Positions 28,786 to 37,364 of a DNA stretch of 64,000 bases are shown here, piece after piece. The notes beneath the pieces are model-generated. The model was not told the origin of the DNA, did no database searches, and worked only from the letters and a program-made list of their open reading frames with translations. The DNA comes from Cyclobacteriaceae bacterium (GTDB lineage Bacteria; Bacteroidota; Bacteroidia; Cytophagales; Cyclobacteriaceae): NCBI GenBank assembly GCA_016786585.1, contig JAEUUI010000007.1:310001-374000 (forward strand), read 5' to 3'. The position numbers and the translations under genes were made by a program. Every line of letters starts with the position of its first letter. Positions within the stretch are counted from its first letter, which is position 1.

Positions 28786-29982
28786 ATGTATAAAAAGCTC
28801 CAACCTGTTTTACAAAAAGAACTGGATTCCATCCGCGAAGCGGGCCTCTTTAAGAAAGAACGCGTAATTATTACACCGCAGGCTGCCGACATCAAAATCA
28901 GCAACGGGCAGGAGGTAATAAATTTTTGCGCCAACAACTATCTGGGCCTTTCATCGCACCCGCGCGTGGTTAAAGCGGCCAAGGCTGCTATTGATACACA
29001 CGGTTTTGGAATGTCGTCTGTACGATTCATCTGCGGAACGCAGGATATTCACAAGGAGCTTGAGCAGAAGATTTCGGAATTTCTCGGCACGGAGGATACA
29101 ATTTTATATGCGGCAGCGTTTGATGCCAACGGTGGTGTTTTCGAGCCGTTGCTGGGAGAGAAGGACGCAATCATTTCCGATGAACTAAATCACGCATCTA
29201 TCATCGATGGCGTGCGTTTGTGTAAAGCCATGCGTTACCGCTACAAGCATAACAGCATGGAGGATTTGAAAAAGCAGCTTGACGATGCGAAAGCTGCCGG
29301 TGCAAATCAGATTATCATCGTTACTGATGGTGCCTTTTCCATGGATGGAACCATTGCGCAGCTGGATAAGATCTGTGACTTAGCGGATCAATATGAAGCC
29401 CTGGTGATGACAGACGAATGCCATTCAAGTGGGTTTATCGGGAAGACCGGTCGCGGTGTTCCGGAATACCGGGGAGTAACCGGACGGATTGATATCATCA
29501 CCGGCACACTGGGTAAAGCGTTGGGTGGTGCATCAGGCGGATTTACTTCCGGCAGAAAGGAAATCATCGAGATGCTGCGTCAGCGCTCACGGCCTTACTT
29601 GTTTTCCAACACACTCGCGCCTTCTATCGTGGGTGCATCAATCGAAGTGTTCAACATGCTTTCGGAAACAACCGAGCTTCGCGACAAGCTTGAAGCGAAC
29701 ACAAAATATTTTCGCACTGAAATGACGAAGGCTGGTTTCGACATCAAGCCGGGTGAGCATCCGATTGTTCCGATCATGCTGTATGAAGCTCCGCTTGCGC
29801 AGAAGTTTGCTGAAAAACTTCTGGAGAAAGGAATTTACGTGATCGGATTCTTCTTTCCGGTGGTGGCGAAAGGACAGGCCCGCATCCGGGTTCAAATCTC
29901 TGCCGGCCACGACAGGCACCATCTCGACAAAGCCATCAAAGCATTTACCGAAGTGGGTAAAGAATTGGGTGTTTTAAAGTAA
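28786..29982 (+). CDS. kbl: Glycine C-acetyltransferase (2-amino-3-ketobutyrate CoA ligase)
   Basis: 398 residues, the family length. This PLP enzyme splits 2-amino-3-ketobutyrate with CoA to glycine and acetyl-CoA, the second step after threonine dehydrogenase. Visible features: N-Y-L-G-L-S-S-H-P, catalytic His/Asp region T-D-E-C-H-S-S-G-F, and PLP lysine in [14 protein letters not shown]. It could be confused with 7-keto-8-aminopelargonate synthase (BioF), but the tdh neighbour and the N-terminal M-Y-K-K-L-Q-P-V pattern favour Kbl. A terminator follows at 30005. Confidence 0.93.
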   Translation: MYKKLQPVLQKELDSIREAGLFKKERVIITPQAADIKISNGQEVINFCANNYLGLSSHPRVVKAAKAAIDTHGFGMSSVRFICGTQDIHKELEQKISEFLGTEDTILYAAAFDANGGVFEPLLGEKDAIISDELNHASIIDGVRLCKAMRYRYKHNSMEDLKKQLDDAKAAGANQIIIVTDGAFSMDGTIAQLDKICDLADQYEALVMTDECHSSGFIGKTGRGVPEYRGVTGRIDIITGTLGKALGGASGGFTSGRKEIIEMLRQRSRPYLFSNTLAPSIVGASIEVFNMLSETTELRDKLEANTKYFRTEMTKAGFDIKPGEHPIVPIMLYEAPLAQKFAEKLLEKGIYVIGFFFPVVAKGQARIRVQISAGHDRHHLDKAIKAFTEVGKELGVLK

Positions 29983-30004
29983 ACCCTATAGAGCGTTAAA
30001 ACGA

Positions 30005-30040
30005 AAGAAGCTGGTCAGATGCCCAGCTTCTTTTTATTTT
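30005..30040 (+). terminator. Rho-independent terminator after kbl
   Basis: A 10-bp stem (AAGAAGCTGG 30005-30014 with CCAGCTTCTT 30023-30032), an 8-base loop and a T tract from 30031. The stop codon of the leftward gene (30015-30017) lies in the loop, so the two genes share the ending. Confidence 0.8.
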
Positions 30041-30473
30041 TATTAACGATGTCGCCCATCTTCGAGGTATCCTCCGCGAGGAGGTCGTAGGCCGGTTCGA
30101 TATTTTTTGAAGGCAGAAAGTAAATCGGTTTTCTGCGTGTCTTAAGCTTCATTTTATAAACATTGAACACTGGGATCAGCTTGATCGACTTGATTTCAGG
30201 CCACTTCAACACGAGGTTTGTTCCCATTTCAAGCACAACAATTTTCTCTTTGCCAATAGCTACTCGTCTCAATACCTCCATCAGAAAAAAGAAGATCACG
30301 AAGAATATGCAGCCTAAGCTGACAAAGATAATGGTCGCTGCGGTGTTCTTGGGGGTATTTTCGAAACGCATTGCAAGCGCTGCTGCCACGATCCATTGTA
30401 ACAAAGCAAAACCCAGAAAGAAAAATTTTGCAAAGTAGAATTTAGCCGGACTCGCTTGCTTCAGTTTACCCAT
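30015..30473 (-). CDS. Two-helix membrane protein with a PH-like cytoplasmic part
   Basis: 152 residues. Two hydrophobic helices (about residues 15-36 and 46-66) are followed by a basic segment rich in beta pattern (E-K-I-V-V-L-E, T-N-L-V-L-K-W, I-K-S-I-K-L-I-P) that resembles bacterial PH-type or YcxB-like domains, then a Lys-rich tail. The family is not recognised with confidence. Transcribed alone towards kbl; its stop lies in the kbl terminator hairpin. Function unknown. Confidence 0.7.
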   Translation of the reverse strand: MGKLKQASPAKFYFAKFFFLGFALLQWIVAAALAMRFENTPKNTAATIIFVSLGCIFFVIFFFLMEVLRRVAIGKEKIVVLEMGTNLVLKWPEIKSIKLIPVFNVYKMKLKTRRKPIYFLPSKNIEPAYDLLAEDTSKMGDIVNKNKKKLGI

Positions 30474-30497
30474 CGTATACCCATCTGTTTAATTGGT

Positions 30498-30521
30498 GAA
30501 AGATACGAAGTTTGAAATCAA
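30498..30521 (-). promoter_or_regulatory. Weak promoter candidate for the two-helix protein gene
   Basis: On the minus strand TATCTTTC (30505 to 30498; one base off consensus) has a TTTG 13 bases upstream (TTG at 30521 to 30519), closer than the normal spacing. Confidence 0.3.
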
Positions 30522-30542
30522 ATGTTACTGAATTGTTATGAC

Positions 30543-31388
30543 CTAACGAACATCTTCAGTTTCTTCTTCACTGATGTCTTCCCAAATTTCAGGCTCTTCG
30601 TTGTGGAGGTATTCAAGAATTTTTCGTTCAACCTGACGGTGCTTCAGAGCCTTCAAATACTTTCCATTGCGTGCAAGAATTAATCGGCCTGTTTCTTCCG
30701 AGATGGCAACTACCAGCGTATCGGTATTTTCTGACATGCCAATCGCTGAGCGATGACGTAGTCCGTAGTTGGCCGGCAAATGATCGTTCTCGCTTACGGG
30801 CAACACGCACCGCGCGGCTTTGATGCGGCCTTTATAAATAATTACCGCTCCGTCATGCAGCGGGCTGTTTTTATTGAAGATTGAAATCAACAATCCTTTT
30901 GTAATTTCTGCATCAAGCGGTTCACCCGTTTGAATGTAAAATTTTAATTCCGTGTCGCGCGAAAAAACAAGCAACGCCCCGGTACGGGAAGCCTTCAGTG
31001 TTTTAACAGCTTCTGTTACCTGGTGAATATCGAACTCATCATGATAAACATGTTTACCAGTCGCAAGATTTTTCAGAAAGTTGTCGCGGAACTCGGTGCC
31101 CCGTCCGATCACGAGAAGAAATTTCCGGATTTCCGGCTGGAATAAAATAATCATCGCCAGAACACCCACGCCCATGAACTGTCCGAGAATGGTAGTCAGA
31201 AGTTCCATCTGCGCTGCACGCACGATCAGATAAACAAAATAGAGCGCGAGGATGCCGAGAAAGATGTTAACAGCAATACTTCCGCGAATCAGTTTGTAGA
31301 CCTGGTACAGCAATATGCTCACAAGGGCAATGTCGATCAGGTCGACCCACGCAACTTCCAGGAATCCGATTCTGAAAAGCAATACCAT
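30543..31388 (-). CDS. cdaA: Diadenylate cyclase CdaA (c-di-AMP synthase)
   Basis: 281 residues. It condenses two ATP to cyclic di-AMP, a messenger that controls potassium transport and cell-wall balance. Three hydrophobic helices in the first 85 residues (with F-Q-P-E-I-R-K-F at the end) anchor the protein; the DAC domain has D-G-A at about 179-181 and R-H-R-S-A at about 211-215, both intact. Neighbour folP is 60 bases upstream on the same strand, a pairing often seen in Bacteroidota. No c-di-AMP phosphodiesterase or receptor is in the window. Confidence 0.95.
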   Translation of the reverse strand: MVLLFRIGFLEVAWVDLIDIALVSILLYQVYKLIRGSIAVNIFLGILALYFVYLIVRAAQMELLTTILGQFMGVGVLAMIILFQPEIRKFLLVIGRGTEFRDNFLKNLATGKHVYHDEFDIHQVTEAVKTLKASRTGALLVFSRDTELKFYIQTGEPLDAEITKGLLISIFNKNSPLHDGAVIIYKGRIKAARCVLPVSENDHLPANYGLRHRSAIGMSENTDTLVVAISEETGRLILARNGKYLKALKHRQVERKILEYLHNEEPEIWEDISEEETEDVR

Positions 31389-31448
31389 TGTGGCAAATGT
31401 AAAAAGAACCGGGCAGGCCGTGAAGGATTTGCCCGCATAAAAACAGTA

Positions 31449-32315
31449 CTACAGCGAAGTTTGACGAAGCTTGGTATACAGATTAATGACCTGAACTGCT
31501 TCTTTGACATCGTGAACGCGGAGAATACTTGCCCCTTTCAGCAGCGCAGTCATGTTCAATGCGATGGTTCCGCTCAACGCTTGGTCAGGAGTTGTACCGA
31601 GGGTTTTCCAAACCATCGACTTACGCGAAAGGCCGGCAAGAACGGGGCGGTTAAGATTTTTGAAATACTCGAGATGCGATAACAGCTCAAAGTTTTGATC
31701 GATCGTTTTTGCAAACCCGAAACCGGGATCAATAATTATGTCTGTTATGCCGGAGTGTTTTAAATGGTTGATTTTACTAATGAAATAGTCCATCACATCA
31801 CCCATAAGATTGTCGTACTGGGTAAGAGTGCTCATCGTTTGCGGGGTACCCTGCATGTGCATGGCGATGTAGGGGACCTTAAGCGAGGCAACTGTCTGAA
31901 ACATGTTAGCGTCTAACGCACCTGCAGAAATATCGTTAACAAGTGAGGCGCCTTCCAGCACCGCTTGCCGCGCAACTTCAGCCCGGAAAGTATCAACTGA
32001 AATCAGCGCTTGCGGAAACTTCTGCCGGATAATTTTTACGGCATTCACCACCCGGGTCTGTTCTTCCTCCAACGGAATATCTGTTGCCCCCGGCCGGGAT
32101 GAGTATCCGCCCACATCGAGAAACATTGCGCCCTCCGAAAGCATCTTTTCTGCTTGCGCTAAAATCGCGGTGTCGGTCGTAACGCGGCTGCCTTCAAAAA
32201 AACTGTCGGGCGTAATGTTCAGAATGCCCATCACCACGGGTGTAGAAAGATCAACGAGTTTTCCCCGAACGTTCAGTGTTGTTAATGAGTTATTAATGGA
32301 GCCGGCCGATTTCAC
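31449..32315 (-). CDS. folP: Dihydropteroate synthase
   Basis: 288 residues from a GTG start at 32315; no internal ATG lies before the first conserved block. It joins p-aminobenzoate to dihydropterin pyrophosphate in folate synthesis and is the sulfonamide target. TIM barrel with G-I-L-N-I-T-P-D-S-F, D-V-G-G-Y-S-S-R-P-G, V-N-D-I-S-A, the D-P-G-F-G-F-A-K-T motif and C-terminal R-V-H-D-V. Divergent from the DUF1599 gene, with 44 bases between the chosen starts. Confidence 0.95.
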   Translation of the reverse strand: MKSAGSINNSLTTLNVRGKLVDLSTPVVMGILNITPDSFFEGSRVTTDTAILAQAEKMLSEGAMFLDVGGYSSRPGATDIPLEEEQTRVVNAVKIIRQKFPQALISVDTFRAEVARQAVLEGASLVNDISAGALDANMFQTVASLKVPYIAMHMQGTPQTMSTLTQYDNLMGDVMDYFISKINHLKHSGITDIIIDPGFGFAKTIDQNFELLSHLEYFKNLNRPVLAGLSRKSMVWKTLGTTPDQALSGTIALNMTALLKGASILRVHDVKEAVQVINLYTKLRQTSL

Positions 32316-32321
32316 AGAAAG

Positions 32322-32329
32322 TAAATTTG
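32322..32329 (+). promoter_or_regulatory. -7 box before the DUF1599 gene
   Basis: TAAATTTG matches TAnnTTTG exactly. An in-frame TTG used as a start at 32327 would overlap it, so translation must begin later, most likely at TTG 32360. No clear TTG is seen 17-23 bases upstream. Confidence 0.45.
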
Positions 32330-32359
32330 GTCTTATGTTTACGGTTTAAACCACCCATT

Positions 32360-32902
32360 TTGATCGATAAAACCGCCTCCGAATATAAACAGGTGATCAG
32401 CACCTGCAAAACCTTGTTCGAGAAGAAGACGCGCGACTACGGTACGGCATGGCGGATTTTACGCCTGCCCTCGATTACCGATCAGATTTTTATCAAAGCG
32501 CAGCGGATTCGCAGCATCCAGGAGAAGGGTACGCAAAAAGTTGACGATCCCATCTCGGATGAATTTATCGGCATAATCAATTATTGTGTGATTGCCCTGA
32601 TTCAAATCGAACTGGCTGATTCAAAGGAAACAGAAATGACCTTCGAACAACTCGAGCCGCTTTACGACAGAATGGTCGATGAAACATTTTCGCTCCAGCA
32701 AAATAAAAACCACGACTATGGCGAAGCCTGGCGCGATATGCGGGTAAGTTCCATCACCGACATAATCCTTATGAAATTGTTAAGGGTGAAACAAATTGAA
32801 GACAATCAAGGTAAAACGCTGGTGAGCGAGGGAGTAAAAGCGAATTATCAGGATATGATTAACTACTCGGTGTTTGCACTTATTTTAATGAACAACAAAT
32901 GA
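32360..32902 (+). CDS. DUF1599 (nucleotide-modification-associated) protein
   Basis: 180 residues from TTG 32360 (M-I-D-K-T-A-S-E-Y); the longer open frame to 32327 overlaps a -7 box and is unlikely. Two copies of the same motif are visible: K-K-T-R-D-Y-G-T-A-W-R-I-L-R near residue 20 and N-K-N-H-D-Y-G-E-A-W-R-D-M-R near 115, each followed by S-I-T-D. This is the DUF1599 internal duplication. The function is not known; the family name comes from comparative work. Its stop overlaps the start of the DoxX-like gene (ATGA), and in Bacteroides these two genes also sit together. Confidence 0.82.
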   Translation: MIDKTASEYKQVISTCKTLFEKKTRDYGTAWRILRLPSITDQIFIKAQRIRSIQEKGTQKVDDPISDEFIGIINYCVIALIQIELADSKETEMTFEQLEPLYDRMVDETFSLQQNKNHDYGEAWRDMRVSSITDIILMKLLRVKQIEDNQGKTLVSEGVKANYQDMINYSVFALILMNNK

Positions 32903-33999
32903 TTCGTAAAGTAATCGACCAGTTCTCACGGTTTTTTATCGGGGGGCTTTTCATTTTCTCAGGTCTGATCAAGCTCAATGATCCCGTTGGTACGGAGATT
33001 AAAATGCACGAGTATTTCGAAGTGTTCACAAACGACTTTGGCTCGTTCTTTAAAATATTTATTCCCTATGCGCTGGAGATCGGTTTCATCATGGTGGTGC
33101 TGGAGATTGTGCTGGGTGTGGCCGTGCTCATCAACTACCGGATGAAAATCACAACGTGGGTGCTCTTCCTGCTGCTGCTGTTCTTTACATTTCTGACATT
33201 TTATTCTGCGTATTTTAACAAGGTTACGGATTGCGGTTGCTTTGGGGATGCCATCAAGCTTACTCCATGGCAGTCTTTTACCAAGGATGTTATCCTGATG
33301 GTATTTGTGCTCCATTTATTATGGCACCACAAACGTTACGAACCGGTGTTGCGAACCCGCGAGGGCCATGCCGTTGTGCTGGTGACTACCGTGCTCTGTA
33401 TTTTCCTGGGCGTTTACGCAATCCGACATTTGCCATTCATCGATTTCAGGGCATATAAAATCGGCAACAACATTCCTGAACAAATGAGACCCCAGGAACA
33501 GCCGATTATTGAATACGTGTTCGAAAAAGACGGGAAAGAAGTCGCTTCGCAAACTTTCCTGGCGGATGGATACACCTACAAAAGCTCACGCGTATTGAAT
33601 GCCGACAAGGCTGTCGCGAAGATTACCGATTTCTCCGTGACAAGTGTTGAAGGCGAAGACGTCACGCAGCAGGCATTTACAGGCGCGAAACTGCTCATCA
33701 TCATGTACGATGTAAAAAAAGCTTCCACGAACAACATGACCGACATCGTTGCGCTGACGAAATCGCTCGAAGGTAAGGTTGATATGATGATTTTAACCGC
33801 ATCTCCTTCCGATGTAGTCGATGCCTTCCGCCATGAACATCAGCTCGCAGTTCCATTTTACTTTACGGATGCCACGGTATTGAAAACCATTGTGCGTGCA
33901 AATCCCGGCCTGACACTATGGGTGGATGGAACGGTGAAAGGAATGTGGCACCATAACGATACACCGAAAGCTGCCGAAGTTCTTGGATTGATAAATTAA
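32899..33999 (+). CDS. DoxX/MauE-like membrane protein with a thioredoxin-like tail
   Basis: 366 residues. Four to five helices in the first 180 residues, with F-I-G-G-L-F-I-F-S-G-L-I-K and the redox-type pair D-C-G-C-F-G between helices, as in MauE/DoxX proteins. The C-terminal 150 residues have a thioredoxin-like strand-helix pattern, but the usual C-x-x-C place reads Y-D-V-K-K-A-S. The resemblance to Bacteroides BT_3928-type proteins is from memory. A part in thiol chemistry at the membrane is plausible, not shown. It starts inside the DUF1599 stop and is 5 bases from aroK. Confidence 0.8.
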   Translation: MIRKVIDQFSRFFIGGLFIFSGLIKLNDPVGTEIKMHEYFEVFTNDFGSFFKIFIPYALEIGFIMVVLEIVLGVAVLINYRMKITTWVLFLLLLFFTFLTFYSAYFNKVTDCGCFGDAIKLTPWQSFTKDVILMVFVLHLLWHHKRYEPVLRTREGHAVVLVTTVLCIFLGVYAIRHLPFIDFRAYKIGNNIPEQMRPQEQPIIEYVFEKDGKEVASQTFLADGYTYKSSRVLNADKAVAKITDFSVTSVEGEDVTQQAFTGAKLLIIMYDVKKASTNNMTDIVALTKSLEGKVDMMILTASPSDVVDAFRHEHQLAVPFYFTDATVLKTIVRANPGLTLWVDGTVKGMWHHNDTPKAAEVLGLIN

Positions 34000-34004
34000 T
34001 TCCG

Positions 34005-34520
34005 ATGAAGCTCTACCTCATCGGTTTGCCCGGATCGGGAAAAAGTACACTGGGAAAAAAGCTTGCCGATGAGGCCGCGGTTCCGTTCATCGACCTTGAT
34101 CAGGCCATTGAGCAGGAGAGCGGAAAAACCGTTTCGTCAATTTTCTCAGAGCAAGGTGAAGAATATTTCAGGAGCCTGGAAGCCGTGGCCTTGCGGCAGC
34201 AAAGTAAGATTGAAAAATTTGTGATGGCATGCGGAGGTGGAACTCCCTGCTTTCATGGTAACATGGATTTTATGAATGCCTCGGGAAAAACGATTTTCCT
34301 GAACGTACCCGTCTCTGAAATTGCAGACCGGTTTGCCAAAACGCAAGAGCATCAGCTCCGACCGTTATTGATGGAATCTGATCCCCAGAAACTTAGGGGA
34401 AAACTTACAGGTTTATTAGATGTTAGAATGCCATTCTATTCGAAGGCAGACTTGACGTTCACAAGCACACCATCGCCAACCGAAATTCTTGCAGAATTAA
34501 AACGTAAATCCAACGGTTAG
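34005..34520 (+). CDS. aroK: Shikimate kinase
   Basis: 171 residues, the family length. It phosphorylates shikimate in chorismate synthesis. Walker A G-L-P-G-S-G-K-S-T at residues 7-15; substrate residues D-L-D (about 31-33), the F-R-S-L-E block, G-G-G-T near 80 and the lid arginine region R-P-L-L. Last gene of the three-gene rightward run (DUF1599, DoxX-like, aroK). Its 3' end overlaps the convergent FadL-like gene by 24 bases. Confidence 0.95.
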   Translation: MKLYLIGLPGSGKSTLGKKLADEAAVPFIDLDQAIEQESGKTVSSIFSEQGEEYFRSLEAVALRQQSKIEKFVMACGGGTPCFHGNMDFMNASGKTIFLNVPVSEIADRFAKTQEHQLRPLLMESDPQKLRGKLTGLLDVRMPFYSKADLTFTSTPSPTEILAELKRKSNG

Positions 34521-36068
34521 CATCGCGCTGTTCATCGTGTTCTTCAGGCGCGCCACCGGGCCAACTACTTTGTTGTTTTTGCCTGTCACGGTATAAGGAC
34601 TGTAAGAAGAGTTATAACGTGTATTCAGAAATGTTCCATCGATGAAGAATTTGTCGAGCTTTATGCCAACGCCTCCGCTGAGCGTTGTAACGTTGCTTCC
34701 AAGCTTGAGCGCGCTTTTGTAAGGATTGTTCTGAAGGTTATAACCGCCACGCAACCGAACAATGCCGAGGCGCGCTTCGGCCCCCAGGCGATAGTTGATG
34801 ACATTCGAGTAATAATATTTGATATCGTTGTTGTCGGGTTTGAACGTAACCCCCGGACTGTTGGAATTATATTTTGCCTTGCTGTAATTCACGAACTCAA
34901 CATCACCTGAGATAACTCCGTACTTGCCCGCGAAAACGGCAATGCCGGTGCTTAACTTCAAAGGCGTTGTCAGATTGTATTCCGAAACAATTGGCTCTGA
35001 AGATTCATCCTGCGCGGAGCGGGTGTTCCAGTTCGCTCTGAGCCGGGCACTATAGGTGTCCGTCAGGTTATAATACGTGGGTGTCACGAGCGATACACCT
35101 ATCTGCGCAAAGTCAACGAATCGGTAAATTACCCCAAGGGTAAGATTCACGCCCGATCCGTCAATCTCGATGTTTTCGTTTAATGTCAAATCGTCAAGGG
35201 GTGACGGGTATCCACTGCTGAACGTATAGTTGCTTTCGGAATACGCTGATGAATATTTGTACCGCAATGTGGTAACTCCCACAGCTGCACCGAAGAAGAA
35301 CTTATCTGCAATGTTTCCGCCATACGCGAATGACCATTGATACTGCGCACCGCGCAGATTAACGCGGCCGTTTTTGTGAACGGTTCGCACTTCATCAGTG
35401 CCCACCGTATCGAGTTCTGAAAAATAGTTGATGTAGTCGTATGGAAGGGAAGGTGAAGTATTACCCGGATCCTCATTATAAGGTGTTATCAAAAAAGTCT
35501 GGTAAGCCAGGCCTTCGGGTGCATCAAAATTTAAAAGCGGAGTATCGCCATAGGGATCCGGAACGGTATTGATGGAATAACCCTGGGCCCGCTGTTCAAA
35601 ATAATCGATGATCGATGTTTCACTGTCAATCCCTTGATATCGGAACGCGTTCTGGAAATCGTTGGTCCGGGTCATGGTAACGGCGAATGATCCGCCAAGG
35701 AAGTTGCCCGCTTCGCGCGGACTGTGATGTACATAGCTTAATCCGGGAATGTTAAAAACAGTTTTTGAATCTTCGGCCGTGTTTGTGCCGGTATGACCCA
35801 GCAGTGTGGAGTTAGAGTTATAAAAGTTTAGGCCCGGCGTGAATGTAAATTCTGACCGGTTGTACATACCAAGTCCTGCCGGGTTCGCCAATGCCGAACT
35901 ATAGTCGCCACCCAATGCAACCTGCGCGCCGCCCATTCCCTGGATCCGCGCGCTTCCACCGGTTCGTGTTCTGCTAAACAAAAGAGCGTTTTCAACAAAT
36001 CCTTGCGCAAATACTCCGCTGCAAATGAACATGAGAATAACACCAAGGCTTATTTGAAAAGACCTCAT
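34497..36068 (-). CDS. OmpP1/FadL/TodX-family outer-membrane protein
   Basis: 523 residues with a signal peptide (cut after V-F-A-Q). FadL-type barrels take up hydrophobic compounds through the outer membrane. The N-terminal hatch pattern G-G-S-A-R-I-Q-G-M-G-G-A-Q-V-A-L-G-G-D and A-L-A-N-P-A-G-L-G-M-Y is clear; many alternating strands follow, and the chain ends in Phe (L-T-V-G-F-T-F), the barrel signal. It lies 27 bases after the Gly/Tyr-rich gene on the same strand and overlaps aroK at the 3' end. Substrate unknown. Confidence 0.88.
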   Translation of the reverse strand: MRSFQISLGVILMFICSGVFAQGFVENALLFSRTRTGGSARIQGMGGAQVALGGDYSSALANPAGLGMYNRSEFTFTPGLNFYNSNSTLLGHTGTNTAEDSKTVFNIPGLSYVHHSPREAGNFLGGSFAVTMTRTNDFQNAFRYQGIDSETSIIDYFEQRAQGYSINTVPDPYGDTPLLNFDAPEGLAYQTFLITPYNEDPGNTSPSLPYDYINYFSELDTVGTDEVRTVHKNGRVNLRGAQYQWSFAYGGNIADKFFFGAAVGVTTLRYKYSSAYSESNYTFSSGYPSPLDDLTLNENIEIDGSGVNLTLGVIYRFVDFAQIGVSLVTPTYYNLTDTYSARLRANWNTRSAQDESSEPIVSEYNLTTPLKLSTGIAVFAGKYGVISGDVEFVNYSKAKYNSNSPGVTFKPDNNDIKYYYSNVINYRLGAEARLGIVRLRGGYNLQNNPYKSALKLGSNVTTLSGGVGIKLDKFFIDGTFLNTRYNSSYSPYTVTGKNNKVVGPVARLKNTMNSAMLTVGFTF

Positions 36069-36095
36069 ATTGAATACGGTTAAAAAATTGAAAGT

Positions 36096-37196
36096 TTATC
36101 CTCTTCCTCGTGGGCGCGGACTTGAACCACCGCCTCCGCCTCCGCCACCGCCACCGCCACCACCGCCCGAGCTTCTTGACGGAGAGTAAGAGGGTGTATA
36201 AGAAGGAGTACGGGAGGGCGTTGATGGCTGACTAAATACATCGCGTGTTCTCGAAGGCCTGCTGGAAGGATTAGAGAAACCCGGATTATCGAACGTCCGT
36301 GTGCTGGAAGGACTCATCCCCGGATTAAATCCGGTGTTTCTACGCGAAGGACGAACATAATAATCATCCTGCACCTGACGGGTACGTGTTCTTCCGGTTA
36401 CGTTAGCGGTATTGTCGCCTGTTAGTGTGCGGGTACGGGAAACCGTAGGTTGCGTAGGTGTAACTGCCGCAGAGTGACGTGACGGACGCTTGCCATAATT
36501 TCCTCTTGATGACTCGTGGTAATAGCCACCTCCGCCATAATAATAGGAAGGGTAGCCATACGCGTATCCGCCACCGTAGTAAGGATAGCCGCCATAGCCA
36601 TATCCCCACGGGCTCCAGTAATTGCCAAAGGTAAACGACATCGACCAACCGGTGCGCCATCCATAAGACGGACCCATTCCATAGCCCATGGTAGAATAAG
36701 GGCTCATCCACGGATCATAAAAACCGCCACCGTAGTACGGGCTTGCCCAGGGACTATAGTATCCCATGCCGTAATATGGGCTGTTCCACATCGCGTTAGC
36801 ATAATAGCTGTTGCGTGCCCAGTTTGCGTTGTTATAGTAACTGTTGTTAAAATTTGTTGTTGTAGAAGCCGGAGGTGCGTAGCCTTCCAGATAGTAATTG
36901 GTTTCGTCCTCGCTTGCCTTTTCCGAGTTTGCGCGTGACACATACTCCGGATTTACATTCCGGGCCGAGTAGCTGTCGGTAGGATTTGTGTTATCTTCAT
37001 CCTCCGCAACCGTCTCCTCTTCTTGTTGATGTTTTTTAGTCTTTGCTGAAGCGTAGCTTGCTTCAGCCTCAATCGACTTGTTACGCTCGCGATCCTTACC
37101 GCGGAAATACATATCGTCATTTTCAACGCGCTGAGCAGAAACCTCCAGCGCTATCCCCATTGCCAATAAGCCTGCTAACACGATTCTAGTTTTCAT
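36096..37196 (-). CDS. Gly/Tyr/Ser-rich secreted protein
   Basis: 366 residues with a signal peptide (cut after E-V-S-A-Q). An acidic, Lys-containing first third (T-K-K-H-Q-Q-E-E-E) is followed by a Tyr/Gly/Pro/Trp-rich core (many Y-Y-G-G, S-P-Y-Y-G) and a Ser/Arg/Pro/Thr-rich tail ending in a run of 14 Gly and S-S-P-R-P-R-G-R-G. No domain is recognised. Low-complexity proteins of this kind sit next to the FadL-like gene in related genomes by my recollection. A surface or matrix role is possible but not shown. It is co-directional with, and 27 bases from, the FadL-like gene. Confidence 0.75.
   Translation of the reverse strand: MKTRIVLAGLLAMGIALEVSAQRVENDDMYFRGKDRERNKSIEAEASYASAKTKKHQQEEETVAEDEDNTNPTDSYSARNVNPEYVSRANSEKASEDETNYYLEGYAPPASTTTNFNNSYYNNANWARNSYYANAMWNSPYYGMGYYSPWASPYYGGGFYDPWMSPYSTMGYGMGPSYGWRTGWSMSFTFGNYWSPWGYGYGGYPYYGGGYAYGYPSYYYGGGGYYHESSRGNYGKRPSRHSAAVTPTQPTVSRTRTLTGDNTANVTGRTRTRQVQDDYYVRPSRRNTGFNPGMSPSSTRTFDNPGFSNPSSRPSRTRDVFSQPSTPSRTPSYTPSYSPSRSSGGGGGGGGGGGGGGSSPRPRGRG
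36126..36167 (-). repeat. Run of 14 glycine codons
   Basis: 42 bases read as 14 consecutive Gly codons on the minus strand, with mixed GGT/GGC/GGA use. It lies near the C-terminus of the low-complexity secreted protein and may vary in length between strains. Confidence 0.9.
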
Positions 37197-37321
37197 AATG
37201 CCGATAGTTAGGTTGGTAGTATAACGTATAAACGGGTGAAAAGTGTTCCTAAACCTACGAATTTGGCAGAGTAAAGACTACAGAAATTGCACTTACCCCT
37301 TTATTCCAAACCTTCCTGCTT

Positions 37322-37329
37322 TATATTTG
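37322..37329 (+). promoter_or_regulatory. -7 box for proS
   Basis: TATATTTG matches TAnnTTTG exactly and lies 35 bases before the proS ATG. No TTG occurs at 17-23 bases upstream; TTTA at 37300-37303 is the nearest partial match. Confidence 0.45.
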
Positions 37330-37364
37330 CCGGATAGTTCAAAAAGTGCAATAATTATACCAAC

